NCBI GenBank assembly: GCA_021234155.1
Contig: JAJEKV010000041.1
Coordinates: forward strand, 736,835-800,834
Direction: 5' to 3'
Length of the DNA stretch: 64,000 bases
Source: Isoetes taiwanensis
Lineage: Eukaryota; Streptophyta; Lycopodiopsida; Isoetales; Isoetaceae
Part shown: positions 32,694-43,500 of the stretch, one piece after another
Layout of the letters: every line of letters starts with the position of its first letter
Numbering within the stretch: position 1 is the first letter of the stretch
Made by a program: the position numbers and the translations under genes
Notes under the pieces: generated by a model
The model's database searches: none
Seen by the model: the letters and a program-made list of their open reading frames with translations, nothing else
Told to the model about the DNA's origin: nothing

Positions 32694-34924
32694 CCCAGCC
32701 TGAACTAGATAATCTAGACCAGACATCTGCCTCGGTCAATCCCTTGGCAGTATTATCATCCTATTACCAAGTATGAGCCAAACAGGCATAGTATCCTTTT
32801 ACCTACTATACTTTCCTTTTTCATTTGTTCTCAATTATTTTCTACTATATACCACTTTATAGGTATTGTGATCATGTCATAACAATAGACCATTAATTTA
32901 TGTTACTTGTTATGAACAATAGTTCCTTTATTCTCAACTGTTTATTATCAAGATATCATGTCTATGTATTTGGAACGTTATATTAAACAGATACATGTTT
33001 TATTGTAAACATTTTCTTAAAAGGATATATACTTTTAAAGACAAAAGTTACTTTTGGTCCTTCTGGAAACTATTATGCACTGTAAATACTATAAACCATA
33101 CATTAGGCTCCATATTTTTAGGTATTCAGTTTTATAAACAGCATTTTAGATATAGCAAATTAGTACAATGTACTATTTTAGCATTTTTGAGGCCGAAAAA
33201 ATTAGAAACTTGAATTGTAGTACATGATCCATTATATCTCAAAATGACTGTTTCCCACTGTTATATTACTAGTATTATAGCTGTTCCATATCTGGACATT
33301 CATTCATCAGATTATGAGATAATCAGGTAAAAGGATTAACCTGTTTCTCTTAAAGTCAAGTACGAGACTGTATTGCATATAATAAAAACAAAGAAAATAG
33401 ATAGTAATCCATATGTTATGCTGTTTTATCAAAAAGATCCTAGCATTTATCCACTGGAAAAATCCTTGCAAACCGTTTTTGTAGAAGTACCAATCCGTTA
33501 TTTATGCCACTGCCTTTTTGAAGTGTATGAACCCGTTTAGTCTTCTAAAACATCGATCATCCTCTAAGCCAAAACAAACATATAGAGCAAGGAGGAACAA
33601 TGGGAAGAAAATCCCGTACCTGCAGCCAATCAATACCCTGTTAGCATGCAAATGGTATCAGGGCAAGGGCCAAAAGGTACATTGGGATTTTCAGCTTTTC
33701 GCTGATCACCCATTGTGCCTCTTGCCCTTTAGGTCAGTTAAAACATTAAAGGAATGAAAGAAAGAGATGGTGAAATGAAAAAATATATAGTTACATCATC
33801 CTATGATAATATCTGTCAATCAACTGTATAATGTATTATCTTATACTTGGTGATCTCCAAGTTTTAGGCTGCAAGAATGCTAAGTTTACACGTTAAAGAC
33901 CTTACTGTTATGTACCAGCATAGGTGGATTTTTAACATTATCATATCTTTATCAGTGAATAGACTAGCTATTAAATATCTGATCTATAAACCGAAATAGT
34001 GCATGACTAAGAATAATGTAACCATTATACATATTCTGTAGCTCGTTGTTATTCAGTCTATAATATAACTAACAGGAAGAAAGATCACTGGATAAGTCAG
34101 TCAGCATATTAATATATTACATGTCTTGTTAGCAACACCACTCAGCTAAAAATACGAATAGATTTAACCTGGTTGTTGTCTGGATCGTCCACATTATTTT
34201 GTGAGTCGTTTACACTTTGTGCAGCATATAGATCATCCTGACGCTTCTTGCCATATTGTCTAGCACCCTTTTGGTAACCTGATCTTTCATTTTTGTTGGA
34301 GTAAGGCCTTTTCTGTCCAAAACCACCCCTGATGTTACGAGAATCCATAGTATTCTTGTGGATATTACTGGATATCCGGCAGAATTCTAACTCTCTGTTT
34401 AGCGCCTCATTGTTAAGCCGCTCTTCATCTGAACTAGAGGTTTCTCCACCATCTGAGTCGTAGCCCATATTTTGGGGGCAGGATTTTTAGAGATATAAAT
34501 GCGGATCCCAGACCTTACCTAACTTATTTGTGCGGGAAATGTAATCAGCCCTTGGTTCGAAGCAATATTAATAGCCATGGTCCCGATACATCATTGTCAT
34601 TATCTCTGGCAGTCAGATATTAAGGCCTTTACAACTATATTCTAAAGGATAATTAAAAAGCCTATTTCTTTATGTAATCTTAATTTTAGATTATTGTTCT
34701 TAGTATTTTTAATTTCATATAGCCTATATAGACTATGTTATGTCCTCCTTTATTAATTTAAACAAAAGAGTTCTAAGAATATGACCATAGTTTAATGGAC
34801 TTTTCCTTTTAGCATTTTAATTAAAGCTTATATGTGTACCAAATGTACACGAACCAATTAGATATTTCTATCCACTATGTTTATTAACTGTGGTGAACTA
34901 TTTAAACTTCACAGTAAGCTTTTA
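32694..34924 (-). repeat. Direct repeat copy A (5' in element orientation)
   Basis: Same content as copy B, from CCCAGCCTGAACTAG to CAGTAAGCTTTT, ending in an 11-A run next to unrelated sequence. Differences from copy B are few and partly clustered. Confidence 0.95.
34142..34468 (-). CDS. Small acidic protein frame, copy A
   Basis: ATG at 34468; 108 codons if read through, or 100 codons to the candidate donor at 34169. It matches copy B except for two blocks, ELEFCRISSNIHKNT versus ELEFLGYPRISTGNT and VDDPDNNQ versus VGSDRTTE. In each block paired indels restore the frame. As the 5' copy it is positioned to be expressed with ORF1 and RT. Confidence 0.5.
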   Translation of the reverse strand: MGYDSDGGETSSSDEERLNNEALNRELEFCRISSNIHKNTMDSRNIRGGFGQKRPYSNKNERSGYQKGARQYGKKRQDDLYAAQSVNDSQNNVDDPDNNQVKSIRIFS

Positions 34925-34934
34925 AAAAAAAAAA

Positions 34935-35239
34935 CTTCTTCAAGACCCTGAGAAAGGCCCCAGGCGACGCATGACGCGCCCCAGGGCCATGCCAAAATCT
35001 CGCAGGACCTCCAGGCGCGGGATCTATCGCACAATACAGATCGACCTCTTCTTCCTTGAATTTCCAATAAGCCCTAAAACGTCCTGCGTTTTTGTTTGCC
35101 CTAAAACAACCCTAAAACATTAATTTCGATCCTGCATTATGATTTTTTTGTTATCATTGCATTTTATCTGTCACAACTTTTAAGGAATTTTTTTTCCCTT
35201 GTCTCACTGCACCTTGTAATCTATTTTTATTTTTACTTT
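34935..35239. other. Right flank of the retroelement, with CCCTAAAAC motifs
   Basis: A short GC-rich patch (34938-35030) is followed by three CCCTAAAAC-type motifs at about 35072, 35099 and 35110. These resemble degenerate plant telomere repeats but are too few to call an array. Confidence 0.4.
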
Positions 35240-35435
35240 CACTACTACAAAAATAGGTAGAAATGGCACAAATGTGGCATTTATGCTCTGCCTTTTTACG
35301 GAGCATAAACGTCACTTTTGTGCCATTTATGACGTTTTTGCTTCCCAAATGGCACAAAAGTGACGTTTATGCTCCGTAAAAAGGCGGAGCATAAATGTCA
35401 CTTTTGTGCCATTTCTACCTATTTTTGTAGTAGTG
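35240..35435. mobile_element. CACTA-like MITE (196 bp)
   Basis: It begins CACTACTACAAAAATAGGTA and ends with the exact complement. The terminal inverted repeats extend about 85 bp with few differences around a short loop. TTT flanks both ends (35237-35239 and 35436-35438), the 3-bp target duplication expected for CACTA/CMC transposons. Non-autonomous; it needs a transposase in trans. Confidence 0.9.
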
Positions 35436-36403
35436 TTTTTTCTTGCACCATTATAGCCTACCCTTGTCGAAATATTGATTCAAACTTTGTTAAGGATCTC
35501 AGCTTAACTATTTACTCAAGTGGACTATGATATTTGAAGTTTGAATGTCAATAGTATTTACGAACCACTATTCACATTCGTATGGGCATCGATTCAAACA
35601 CTGTTCACTATGGGATTGATAATTTGATAGTCACACACTCAGGAACCACCAACTAGGCTGGTGATCTCCGCCGATTATCCCATATTCAATTCACTATATA
35701 ATTTCATCTATGTACATCGTTTCTATGTCATCAATTTCCATTGTTTCTCAGTGTACCATTTCCATATTTGGAGCTGGAGGTGGTTAACTATTATTCGACC
35801 ACATCTCCTCTTTCCAACCCTATACTTAACCCTATAATTATCTACATGTAAGACCTTATTTACGTGGTTCCATATTTACATAGTTCATGAATCTTGAACT
35901 AGGTTTGAAATCTCATAAACGATCAACCTTGAATAACTTGAGATGATCTACTATCAAATTTTTCTCATGACACCTTATGCCAAGACATATTGTGCCTAAC
36001 CCTTGTCAAATTATACCATATGTTTAGACCTTGTGCAAGTTAGGAAAAGTGTTAGTGCCATTAATTTTTTCTTTTAGTGCCTAGACCATTTAGCAAGCTT
36101 ACAACTATTTGTGTATTTTTCCATGTCAATATACTACTTGATGCATTAAATAAAGAGCATGCTAAAATATTATTTTGCTCCATAGATTATTACCCTTAAG
36201 TAGTATTCAACATTTGGCATATCATGCCCAACTAAGTTAGCTACGTGTAAGTTGGGTCAGCTACATGCCGTTTGTTGAGGGCAGATGCATGTTTTACATT
36301 TTCCAACTCAGGTCGGCCCTACTAAATCGACTCAAAGATCTTTCCCAATAGGTTGGGTTTGCTTCATGCAAGTTATTCAAGGCATAATATCTGCAATGTT
36401 TAC
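35436..36403. other. Intergenic sequence
   Basis: AT-rich; no gene recognised. The missing 3' exons of the PP2C copy were looked for here and not found. Confidence 0.5.
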
Positions 36404-37646
36404 CATTGCGAATAATGCGGAGACCACAATCACCAAGACTACCCATATGGAAAATTCCTCGTCTTTCTAAAAGCGCCAAAATGCTGGGTTCACAAGCATA
36501 AACTATTGCTTCATACATTAGACACAAAAGTAACAACCTTGAAAATCCACTTCACATGTTTGTATATATACACCTTCAAAAAAAACTTTTGCAGATTACT
36601 TATATGTTTATTGTCAACTAAATAGAAAGAAATGCAAATTTGATGAAAATAAAAATGAATGAATTTGGCAGCATCCAGAACTCACACTATTGCAGCACCC
36701 TTAGAGTGTGTAGCTGCGTGGGTTTTCCCAAGTAGCAAACGCAAATCAGTTTCAGGCTGCAAAATTTCAAAGACCACCATACCAGATCAATTTCTAGTTA
36801 AAGTGTAGACAAAAAGTGGAACTAGCTGCATCATACCTCCTTGTCTTGTAGAGCCTCTGCCAAATGCCCTATTATCTCTTTTGAGAATAATGCTGGATCT
36901 ACGCCCTCATGCCTAGCTGTTATACAAGATTTAGAAGATTTAAACTAGAAGCAGCAGTAGTTGTGCCATCTCTAAATTGTCAAGAAAAGAGTTGAACTTT
37001 GAGTATCAAGACACCTCACATCTAAAATGCATAGCAAATAGTATTTCTTGCACGCTCACTTGCATTCCATGTATTTCTACCCTGTCTCTAGAGTTTCATT
37101 AAATACACGTGCATGTGTTTTTCCTTAAACCACACAGTCGTTCTTTTGAAGACCATAAAATTTATGCAATTATATGTTCCTGCATACTCAATCTAATAAA
37201 GATAAAAATTGCTCAATTAAGATATTTAACGCGATTTCCAATTCCATATCAGCTTACAGAGATATTCTTACCTGGAAAATCTATCAGCAATGGCAAGAAA
37301 CCCTCCATTATAATTACTTGTAATATATGCATCTTCTCCACCTTTCAAAACTTGTATAACAAACTCAACTACAGAATGACAATTCCAGAATTTAAAACTA
37401 AAGAAGTACCTTTTCTAGATGTGGGATAGCCATTGCATCCATAGCCAAAGACAATTGGGGTCTATTGAGATGAGATGAAATCTCAGACCAAAGGCTTACT
37501 CAATTGACTGCAAAATTTGACATAGAGACTTGCCTGCGAGAATTATCAGCAATAAGATGTTTCTGGGTAAGCTCGCACCTGGATTTCACAGGTCCGGCAG
37601 ATTCGTTCTCAATCTTTATGCTGGCAACATGAACCCAAGTGATCAT
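36404..37646 (-). pseudogene. PP2C-family protein phosphatase copy, partial and damaged
   Basis: Five minus-strand exons are readable: 37646-37534 (GC donor, CAG|GCAAGT), 37461-37410, 37350-37272, 36912-36837 and 36756-36686, with a further one at 36483-36404. Together they give MDAMAIPHLEK, LKGGEDAYITSNYNGGFLAI, EGVDPALFSKEIIGHLAEAL, LLLGKTHAATHSKGAA and LERRGIFHMGSLGDCGLRII. The layout matches chloroplast/plastid-related plant PP2Cs with a GGEDAYF block. PP2Cs are metal-dependent Ser/Thr phosphatases. Damage: the metal-binding ADG motif reads ADR; the exons at 37410 and 37350 join one base out of phase in an A-run; the C-terminal metal-ligand exons are missing. Other junctions join in phase. 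Pseudogene favoured. Confidence 0.75.
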
Positions 37647-37749
37647 CTACCAAGATGTTAAGCATAAAATTCAAGAACCCGACAGTTCTCGAAGAATGTT
37701 ACTCCACCAGAACCACACAGCCGATTAGCCGGTTCAAACAGCGGCCCCC

Positions 37750-37896
37750 CAGCAATAGGGGTGACCTCCAATTTACTGCCAGCAGCAAGTTTGTAGCAGG
37801 TTTCTACATATTCTAAGGATATACTGGCATATATCTAGAATATGCCTAAAACCCACACAACCAAAGGATTGCCCCCTTAGGGGCAACCCAAAAAAA
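37750..37896 (+). mobile_element. Poly(A)-tailed short retroelement (family X)
   Basis: The 3' end is GGATTGCCCCCTTAGGGGCA followed by ACCC and an A-run. The preceding ~120 bp match a reversed copy at 39007-39115. The GGTTGCCCC/GGGGCAACC part can form a stem. Probably a SINE or truncated LINE; the 5' end is not defined. Confidence 0.55.
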
Positions 37897-38140
37897 TAAA
37901 ATAATGGTGAGTATACATTTAAATCTTGGTTGGATAAATGGATGGTTGTTTGAGGGGGACTTTATCGACCATGAGGAAGGGGCAGAGTTAGGGTTCATAG
38001 GACAATTTTTGCAGTTAGGGTTTACCGATGCAGGTCACCGATCTCCGGACAGGTCACCAGGCAGATCACGCACAGATCATGGGGCAGAGTTTCGGATAGG
38101 AGTAGACAGGCTGCTGAAAGAATGGAGGGCTTCATTTCTA

Positions 38141-38160
38141 GAATAGAATAGAATAGAATA
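38141..38160. repeat. (GAATA)4 microsatellite
   Basis: Four perfect GAATA units, preceded by an imperfect fifth. Confidence 0.9.
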
Positions 38161-38281
38161 GTCTACTAAAAGAAGATCATAGTCTACTAAAGAAGCCAAA
38201 CAACTTAGAAACTCGGCAAATTATTTAACCATTATGCTGGCATTCACTTGTTTCGTGTAATATCTACATAATATGTTCAAT

Positions 38282-38650
38282 TCATAATTCAAAGAGCAAA
38301 TCCTTAAATTTACTACTTTGTTTAGGATAAACAACATTTTCGCAGGAGCTGTAGATACTTCGTCGGAACTCGATTTTCTTCAAATTTGATGGCAAGTATC
38401 CACTCTGGTGCTTTTCAGCAGGAGGGACGATTTTTGCAGATGTCTTGGATGCCCTCGTCCAAGCCCAGCCCATATACTCATCATTCGTCATCTGCGCTTC
38501 ATCTATGAATGCTGCTTCATACGGCTTGTTCATGTTTGCCCTTTCTATAGTACAAGCAAGATGAGTTGCAAAAGGTACTTCTCTTCGTTCTTGGCCTGTG
38601 TGAAGGTTGCGGTATACTCCTTCATTGTTGGCCTTTTCATAACCAAGCAT
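38282..38650 (-). pseudogene. SUV3: SUV3-type RNA helicase fragment
   Basis: Minus-strand frame with EKANNEGVYRNLHTGQERRE, VPFATHLACTIE, the DEAQ-type box FIDEAQMTNDEYMGWAWTRA. This corresponds to motifs Ia-II of SUV3, a mitochondrial ATP-dependent RNA helicase of the degradosome (families read HTGQE..., IDEIQM... and GYAWTRALLG). Similarity stops right after WTRA (about 38445), and the next 50 residues are unrelated. The upstream P-loop exon is absent; a SINE begins at 38689. Only one exon-sized piece survives, so the fragment cannot encode a helicase. Confidence 0.75.
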
Positions 38651-38688
38651 GTGGTTTGGTAAATTCAATAGATATTACAAGCTTCCTG

Positions 38689-39006
38689 AACAAGGTGCAT
38701 CCTGGACTGCCACAGTCGTCGGATTCGTCGATCCTACGACCCAGATCGTATTTTGGGATCTCTGGGCACCTCTCGTTTCGCTTATAGTCATTTATCATTG
38801 GAGGCGCCTATGATTTTGAAATATGAAATACGTTTTTGCCTAAGGTTTTGAGGGAATATCGAACCTCTATATGGCTTTGCCTAAGATTTTAGAATATGAA
38901 ATACGGGAGTTCGAACCTCTATCAAAATAAGTCAACGTCCTAATAAGACTATTTAACCAATGTACCCAGTGAGCTAATGTGATTATTTTTTATCTTGAAT
39001 CTATGG
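38689..39006 (-). mobile_element. tRNA-derived SINE, solo copy
   Basis: The minus strand has an A box TAGCTCACTGGG and, about 47 bases later, a B box GGTTCGAACTCC. A second GGTTCGA-like site and a body ending at GGATGCACCTTGTT follow. The same sequence occurs three times in tandem at 44.6-45.8 kb. It abuts the SUV3 fragment on one side and the poly(A) of family X on the other. Confidence 0.8.
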
Positions 39007-39115
39007 TTTTTTTTTTTTTGGGTTGCCCCTAGGGGGGCAAACCCTTGTTTATGTGGGCTTTTGGCATATCTTAGGTATATTCTTGAATATCCCTTGCTAA
39101 AAACCTCCTATTTCC
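39007..39115 (-). mobile_element. Family X poly(A) retroelement, reversed copy
   Basis: TTTTTTTTTTTTTGGGTTGC at 39007 is the complement of the family X poly(A) end; the next ~90 bp match 37790-37890 in inverse orientation (GATATGCC..AAGCCCACATAAAC). Together with the copy at 37.8 kb it forms an inverted pair ~1.1 kb apart. Confidence 0.55.
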
Positions 39116-39631
39116 TGTAAACTGGCGGTCAGCTTCGACGTCTGATTTCTTGAAGCGAACCGGGTAACTGGCAAGGCTCCATGGTCGCATAATGCTTCTT
39201 CCTGGAATCTTGTATTTGATTGTACATTCGACGATGCAAGCAAAGCAGAATGTGTTTTAGGTTTAGATATACGTCGGAAGGCAGCAAAGTCAGATAATGA
39301 ACTCCTTCATGCCGGCTTGGGCAGCCATAATCGGAAAGGTAATGAGAAAACGAGCATTTCATTGCCGATTTCCGAGAGTTTATCATCTTTGAGCATAAAA
39401 TGGCACTTGAAGCGACTCGGAGGTGAAATTCAAGGCATAACAGAAAGTTATGGAAGCCCTCAGCAGAAAGAGGTCATGCTTCCGGTTTCTAACATAATTG
39501 GCCATTCCAATTAAATTTGGACATAAATTTGGATGGCCAAGGGATGGAGACGAAGTCAGAGGTCTGTATAGCTTCAAATGTTAATTAAATAGGTCTTATA
39601 GACAGCCGGTTTACGAAAGGACTATTTGCAG
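39116..39631. other. Interval between SINE cluster and phosphatase fragment
   Basis: No gene recognised; open frames on both strands near 39.3-39.5 kb look like chance. Confidence 0.4.
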
Positions 39632-40569
39632 AGGACTAGGACTGGGCTATTTGTCAATGTACTTTGCAGGGAAGCTTGAATTTTTTGACCATAGAGGTCG
39701 AGTTGGAAAGCTTATTATTGTTACGACTCCACTTCTGTTAGCAACTCTAGTTGGTGTTTCACGTGTTGATGACTATTGGCATCACTGGCAAGATGTTTTT
39801 GCTGGTGCAATTTTGGGTTAGTTCATGGTAAATGTGGCTCTTCGCGTCTGAATTTTGTGGCTAATCTACTTCCTTCCCCATGCAGGCCTCATTGTCTCGT
39901 ATATTTGCTACAGGCAGCATTTTCCCAGTCTTTATGATGACCGATGTCAGCATCCAATTTCTCTCATCCCTTAGAAATGTTTGAGCTGCTTTTGCTGAAA
40001 TACATTAATTTTCTTGTAGGCAGATGCGCCTGTGGGAGTTTCCAGATCAAGTGGTGTTTGAGCCATTGGAAGGGGGTTCAGAAAAGATTCTGTCTTTTAA
40101 AAATGGAAAGCCTCAGTTGATAGGTGAGTGCTCCATGATTTTTATCTATACCTACACAGACAGATGAACACTTAACCAGATAAAACACGCCAGTGCTCCG
40201 ACGTAAGGTGCTAGAAATAGTCTGATAGACATTTACCTTCATCTTTTTCCCTTAAATGCAACGCAGTCAATTTTACCTTGGTATCTGCCCTGTCTCTATT
40301 CGGAGAAATCTTGCTGTTTTTGGCACAGTGATGCACACATAATTGAAATCTTGAAACATTTGTCTCAAATCCTTGGAGCATTAGTATTGGCCCTTTCTTT
40401 GTTGACGTAGCATGTCTATATAGGATACACAAGTTGAGCAGTGTCTGCATTTGATTATTCAAATCTAAATGAGTATATTCTACAGATGAGATGCCACTTT
40501 CAAATGATGGATGCACTATCTGGACTACAAAGCTGTATGGTGTGCTGGGAGGAATTACCCTTTTAGCAG
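39632..40569 (+). pseudogene. Lipid phosphate phosphatase (PAP2 family), 3' exons only
   Basis: Exon 39632-39817 reads [20 protein letters not shown] and [30 protein letters not shown], containing PAP2 motif 3 (SR-x5-H-x3-D). Exon from 39886 gives LIVSYICYRQHFPSLYDD. Exon to 40123 gives MRLWEFPDQVVFEPLEGG, and 40486-40569 gives EMPLSNDGCTIWTTKLYGVL. Splice signals flank most exons (GTTAGT, TGCAG, GTGAGT, CTACAG, GTAAGT). Plant LPPs dephosphorylate phosphatidic acid in membranes. Motifs 1 and 2 (KxxxxxxRP, PSGH) should lie upstream but are missing, and the join between exons 2 and 3 is not resolved. A 5'-truncated copy is most likely. Confidence 0.75.
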
Positions 40570-43500
40570 GTAAGTTCATCTTTATTGTATCTACCATTAG
40601 ATTCAGCATTCTGCTTATGCTCTACGCGTGGATCTCAGAAGCCGTAGTCCATGAAACTTTTTGTTTGTAGTTCTTGACCCCTGAGACGGATTACTTTCAT
40701 GCTAGAGATGCTTTTATTTCTCTCTTCTTCATGCATATATCTAATCGCAATACTATATCTGCAGTTGAGCCAGCTTGTTGTGATCCAGCATGATATCTCA
40801 TTGTTCAATTTTTGCCAACTGCTATTTCCAACAGCTATTGCTTGGTAGGTAGTATGAAGAAGCTTGGAACATGACAATTTATTTGTATCTTCTTTAATTA
40901 GAGGTGAACAAAATACATCTATCCCAAGGTTGCAATTTTGAGATTTGCCTTATTTCTGTCTCAAGATTCCAAATTTAGCAAAAGATTCCATGAGAAGCAG
41001 TGCCTTTTTTTCAACTTCTTTTGAATTTGCCGAAGTTTTAAACTCCAACTTTCCACTTTATTTTGTTTAGAATTTGCAGCCTTAGTTGTAAGTATTAGGT
41101 CCTCGGAGCAGGCTTCTGCACATTAAAGATTTTTTCTTAAGAGTTTCATCATTTGACCAATTATTTTATTTCTGCAATTGCAACACTAAGTTGTTCTGTT
41201 AATTCTTCTATGTTATCTCCTTTTAATTATAGACTTCTAGTCAGATCAGGGATTTCATCCTCGAGATTATGAATTTGATTCACAGCTCAAAAAGCTCTAC
41301 TTGCAAAGCAGAGAGATTTCTTGTGAGATGAAATTCTAGCTTTTTGAGTGCTTCTTCCAAACTGGAGGTCTGCTCTTCTTTCAAATTTATCTTTTCTTGT
41401 TTTAACTAAATCTTGTTTTCTGGTTGTTCATGTCTGGTATTTTTGTTTATAATCTATCATGGAAGTGTTGTATTTACCAGTACTTTTATTTATTTTCATC
41501 TGTTATGGGTGGCGATTTTCTAGTTAAGCCCAAACCTGGTCAATACATAGACTACTTGTTATGGGTGGTGGTTTTCTAGCTAAGCCTAAACCTGGACATG
41601 TAAATAGTAAATATAGTCGTAGACTACTGCTCATGCTAAAGAAAGAGCATGCTCATGCCTATGCAAAAGCAGAATCATTGTACATTATTCCAAACTTGTT
41701 GCACAAGTTCTTTCTAGATATGGAGTTTATGTAGACCACATATTCTGACAATTGTGGCTTGCTATCTGTTGGAAGCTCATTTTGCCTCTTTCCAATATGA
41801 TATGGCTGCACAAAAATTTATAGAGATCTTCTGGCATGAATATTATGGCACGTGGTTATTAGATTCGCCTGATATTATCAACGTGAACGTTGATATGGAA
41901 AGCCATTTACGGAAATTCTTTACAGGGGAGGTTTAGAGTGCTTGTAACGGGCTTCCAGCAATCAGATGTAGTGCCTTGATATTCTACCTATTGTGCAATC
42001 AAAGAATATTTCCCTATATTGCCATTTTGTTTACAGTTAGTATCATAGTTTATATTATCATCAACTCGTCTGAGCATCTCTTTATAAGCTAGATCTTGAG
42101 TACAAGTTATGACACTTAATGCAATGGCTGGTACAATTACTTTTGAGGCATCGAAATTACCTTAAAAGAAGAATTAAATCGTGATATATTTCAAATTTAT
42201 GACATAGATAGACCCACGAACTATAAATCACGCTGCTTGTCATTGATTGAATGTGTGTCTGGAAGCAATTCCAAGTGCAATTTTTGTCATTCCCATATGT
42301 ATTTGATCATTCTTATATTTCATATGTTGAACAGTGATGATATGAATGATATTTCATCTGCATCCAAGTTATGATATTATTAATATATATGGGTATCTAT
42401 TCACTCAGAAAAATGACTCAAGATGTGAATCTAGTCTTGTAGCGCCATTTCCTTGGACTCCATGAAGGTAACTTACAAAAGGAATAACTCCAGATGACTT
42501 AAGACGTGAATCTAATTTTGTAGCACTAATTTCTTGGACTTCATACAGATAACGGCTTTAGAACGATTTCAAATTTTCGCTTGTTTGCAATATCACATTC
42601 AAGTATAATATGAATCTTAATTAGTTGTTTTCTTATTCGCATTCTGCCTTTTCAAGCCGCACAACATTGTTTTGCATGCTCAGTATATTTATGAAGCTTT
42701 ATAATTTATGCCCAGTTCTTGAGAAAATGGCAGATCCTATCTCCCATGAATCAGAATGAGAAGTTTGCAAAGTATCAGTTCATGTTGAGAATGTTCAGTC
42801 AGATGACATTGTCATCTCCTCGCTTTTAGTTAACCTTTCTAGCCAAGTCTTTTCTGTAGCGGTAAAAAAATTTGTTGTATTTATGTTCCAGGAAGGCAAC
42901 GTTGTTGTTACATGGCAGCAACAATCACTAATAGGTTTGTATATAATCTAAAGGTAATATCTGATGCTATTGCTGGTCTGACATGTTTATTTTAGTGGCC
43001 TTATGGCTCTCATCATAGTTTGGCTTATGCCAATTATGGTGGTAAAAACAATGGCGTTCACCATGGTTCAAATCCATGGGTTACTAAACTCCAAATACAA
43101 GTATAATACAAGGTATATGTATAGGTTGATCCCAACCTTAAAAAGGGGGGTGGGCCAAGATATTCCAAAATTCGAGGGCCTATAATATAAGATGAACATT
43201 TACACTAGATAAGCATTTACAATATAGGTTTCATGTATGCAATAGTTGTATCTTTGCCTTGAAAGACATACATTATACAGGCATCAAACACTACCCATAT
43301 AGAATGTAAAAAAAACGTTTAGCCAATGGGAATAATTCTTACAAATATTAAAACATCAAACGAGAAGCAAAACTGCATATAGTCGTCGAGAAATCTTGGT
43401 GGCAATTTGTTCTTAAGACATTCATAGGCAATCCATGTTGGAGAATTAATTTGTAATAGTACAATAACTTGCCATAAAATACACAAGATCATTATTAAGC

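Larger units (their letters stand above)
25891..34934 (-). mobile_element. Penelope-like retroelement with 2.24-kb direct repeats
   Basis: A 9-kb minus-strand unit. Near-identical direct repeats at 25891-28134 and 32694-34924 flank a 4.6-kb interior. In transcript order it holds a small acidic frame (in the 5' repeat), ORF1 (split by a MITE), a large reverse transcriptase, and a second copy of the small frame (3' repeat). Both outer junctions are A-runs. Long direct repeats (pseudo-LTRs), one RT without integrase or RNase H, and retained introns are features of Penelope-like elements. The RT has the family signatures listed under its own entry. No GIY-YIG endonuclease was seen at either end of the RT or in the repeats. 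DIRS is unlikely (no tyrosine recombinase seen), as is an LTR element (no PBS, integrase or TG..CA ends). The Penelope assignment is inference from motifs and structure. Confidence 0.7.

Noticed and set aside
38141-38160. CRISPR-like or other spaced array
   Set aside because: It is a simple pentanucleotide microsatellite; no spaced direct repeats of CRISPR type exist anywhere in the window.
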